Origin: Burkholderiaceae bacterium | GTDB lineage: Bacteria; Pseudomonadota; Gammaproteobacteria; Burkholderiales; Burkholderiaceae_C | Length of the DNA: 64,000 bases | Assembly (NCBI GenBank): GCA_023954035.1 | Contig: JAMLIT010000010.1 | Location: 19,501-83,500 of the forward strand | Direction of reading: 5' to 3' | In this document: positions 63,129-64,000 of the stretch, piece by piece | Numbering within the stretch: position 1 is the stretch's first letter | Layout: each line of letters opens with the position of its first letter | Position numbers and translations under genes: made by a program | Notes under the pieces: generated by a model | Told to the model about the DNA's origin: nothing | What the model saw: the letters and a program-made list of their open reading frames with translations, nothing else | Databases searched by the model: none

Positions 63129-64000
63129 GCGGGCACTCCGGTTTGCCAGAACTGCGGCTGGCCATAGTGGTGTTTGAGAAATTCGATCCACAAGCGCACC
63201 CGCAGTGGCAGGTGCTTGCGCTGGGGAAAGACGACGTAGATGCCGTTGGGCGGCGCGGCATAGTCTTCCAGCACCGCCACCAGCTGGCCCGAGGCGATCT
63301 CACGTTCGACTTCCCAGGTGCTGCGCCAGGCAATGCCGTGGCCGGCGAGGCACCAGTCGAACAAGACCTGGCCGTCCGAACAATCCAGCGGCCCACGCGG
63401 ACGCAGATGCGTCACCTCGCTGCCGCCACCCGGCAAGGGCATGCAAAACGCCCAGCCGCGCGTTTGCGAGGCCTCGCTCGACAAGGTCAGGCAGGCATGC
63501 TGCGCCAGATCGGCCGGCTCGGCCGGCGTGCCGTGCTGGGCCAGGTACTGCGGCGTGGCCACGCAAAGCCGCCGGTTGTCGGCCACGCGCACGCTGACCA
63601 GCGAAGAATCGGGCAGATCGCCCACGCGCACGGCGCAGTCAAAGCCCTCGCCCGCCAGATCGACCACGCGGTCGCTCAGGTTGAGCGAGATCGTGACCTC
63701 GGGGTGCTGCGCGCGAAAACGGGGGACCAGCGGCGCCACATGGCGGCGGCCGAATCCGGCCGGCGCCGTGATGCGCAAATGCCCGCTGGCCTTGATGCCG
63801 CCGGCCGAGACGCTGGCCTCGGAATTGGCCACATCGGAGAGCACACGCTGGCAGTCTTCCAGAAAGGCGCTTCCTTCGTGCGTCAGGCTGATGCGGCGCG
63901 TGGTGCGTACCAGCAGCTTGACGCCCAGGTGCTCCTCCAGCGCATCGAGCCGCCGCCCCATGATGGCGGGCGCCACGCCCTCCGCCCGCGCCGCCGCAGT
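63125..64000 (-). CDS. LysR-type transcriptional regulator (N-terminus off the edge)
   Basis: CrgA/YhcS-like LysR regulator. The reading frame runs off the right edge at 64000, so the first 30 or so residues are missing. Visible are the end of the helix-turn-helix (AEGVAPAIMGRRLDALEEHLG), a linker, and the effector domain (GHLRITAPAGFGRRHVAPLV, GEGFDCAVRVGDLPDSSLV). ALA in place of the usual S.SA is notable in recognition helix context. It is coupled to the DUF2214 gene downstream. Target genes unknown. Confidence 0.9.
   Translation of the reverse strand, partial: TAAARAEGVAPAIMGRRLDALEEHLGVKLLVRTTRRISLTHEGSAFLEDCQRVLSDVANSEASVSAGGIKASGHLRITAPAGFGRRHVAPLVPRFRAQHPEVTISLNLSDRVVDLAGEGFDCAVRVGDLPDSSLVSVRVADNRRLCVATPQYLAQHGTPAEPADLAQHACLTLSSEASQTRGWAFCMPLPGGGSEVTHLRPRGPLDCSDGQVLFDWCLAGHGIAWRSTWEVEREIASGQLVAVLEDYAAPPNGIYVVFPQRKHLPLRVRLWIEFLKHHYGQPQFWQTGVPA

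Noticed and set aside
1-64000. CRISPR arrays, tRNA/rRNA genes, insertion sequences, prophage
   Set aside because: None seen: no regularly spaced repeats, no transposase or integrase motifs, no tRNA-like cloverleaf noticed on reading. A tRNA scan would settle the last point.

Overview
The window is a stretch of bacterial chromosome, G+C-rich (about two thirds by eye) and densely coding on both strands. The gene families (UbiA, QueA, LptA-LptB-RpoN, ApaG/Rpe/Gph/TrpE, a Tat-type DsbA), their order, and an AT-rich palindromic repeat with the core GGCCTCTAGCGCTTATT point to a betaproteobacterium of the order Burkholderiales, most likely family Comamonadaceae. The genus cannot be fixed from sequence alone. 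I see no tRNA, rRNA, insertion sequence, prophage or CRISPR array. About 57 protein genes are supported, one of them cut by the right edge.

Layout. 0-2 kb: proC and ubiA converge on a repeat. 2-8.4 kb: a signalling operon (three-receiver hybrid kinase, CheR, receiver-less CheB, receiver-kinase) converges on a single-domain response regulator. 8.4-12.1 kb: recG-oxyR-dps, joining oxidative-stress sensing and DNA protection. 12.2-16.1 kb: an HD-GYP protein and two tandem hemerythrin-GGDEF proteins, a c-di-GMP module probably tuned by oxygen. 16.2-17.4 kb: queA. 17.4-24.7 kb (minus strand): trpL-trpE-chorismate mutase-trpG-lysE-trpD-trpC-ung-trpB, preceded by a visible leader peptide with two Trp codons. 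24.8-28.5 kb: chalcone-isomerase-like protein, chemoreceptor, gph and a small secreted protein. 28.5-37.1 kb: a very large cyclic beta-glucan synthase gene, apparently inserted between rpe and gph. 37.2-43.3 kb: rpe, apaG, two KefB/C-type antiporters overlapping a GCS2 ligase, then thiL. 43.4-48.4 kb: NhaR-like regulator, BI-1 protein, secreted proteins, pgpA, pncC. 48.4-54.1 kb: SEC-C protein, kinase-like protein, nitrilase, nitroreductase, and a less G+C-rich acyltransferase. 54.1-64 kb: PIN protein, rlmL, rpoN, lptB, lptA, dsbA, SPOR protein, argS, psiF, a DUF2214 protein and a LysR regulator.

The most striking observation is the repeat. Five copies lie between genes; one of these is a good bidirectional terminator, and others supply the stop codons of ubiA and trpG. 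Recognisable copies also lie in frame inside thiL, rpoN, rlmL, gph and pncC, with a weaker fragment in recG. In each they encode an extra segment in a variable part of an otherwise intact, mostly essential or housekeeping protein. This resembles the Rickettsia palindromic elements that invade coding sequences. Other notable points are the probably leaderless trp attenuator, a candidate sigma-54 promoter in front of the operon that encodes sigma-54, an orphan divergent trpB, and ancestral clusters (rpe-gph-trpE, thiL-pgpA-pncC) split by accessory genes.
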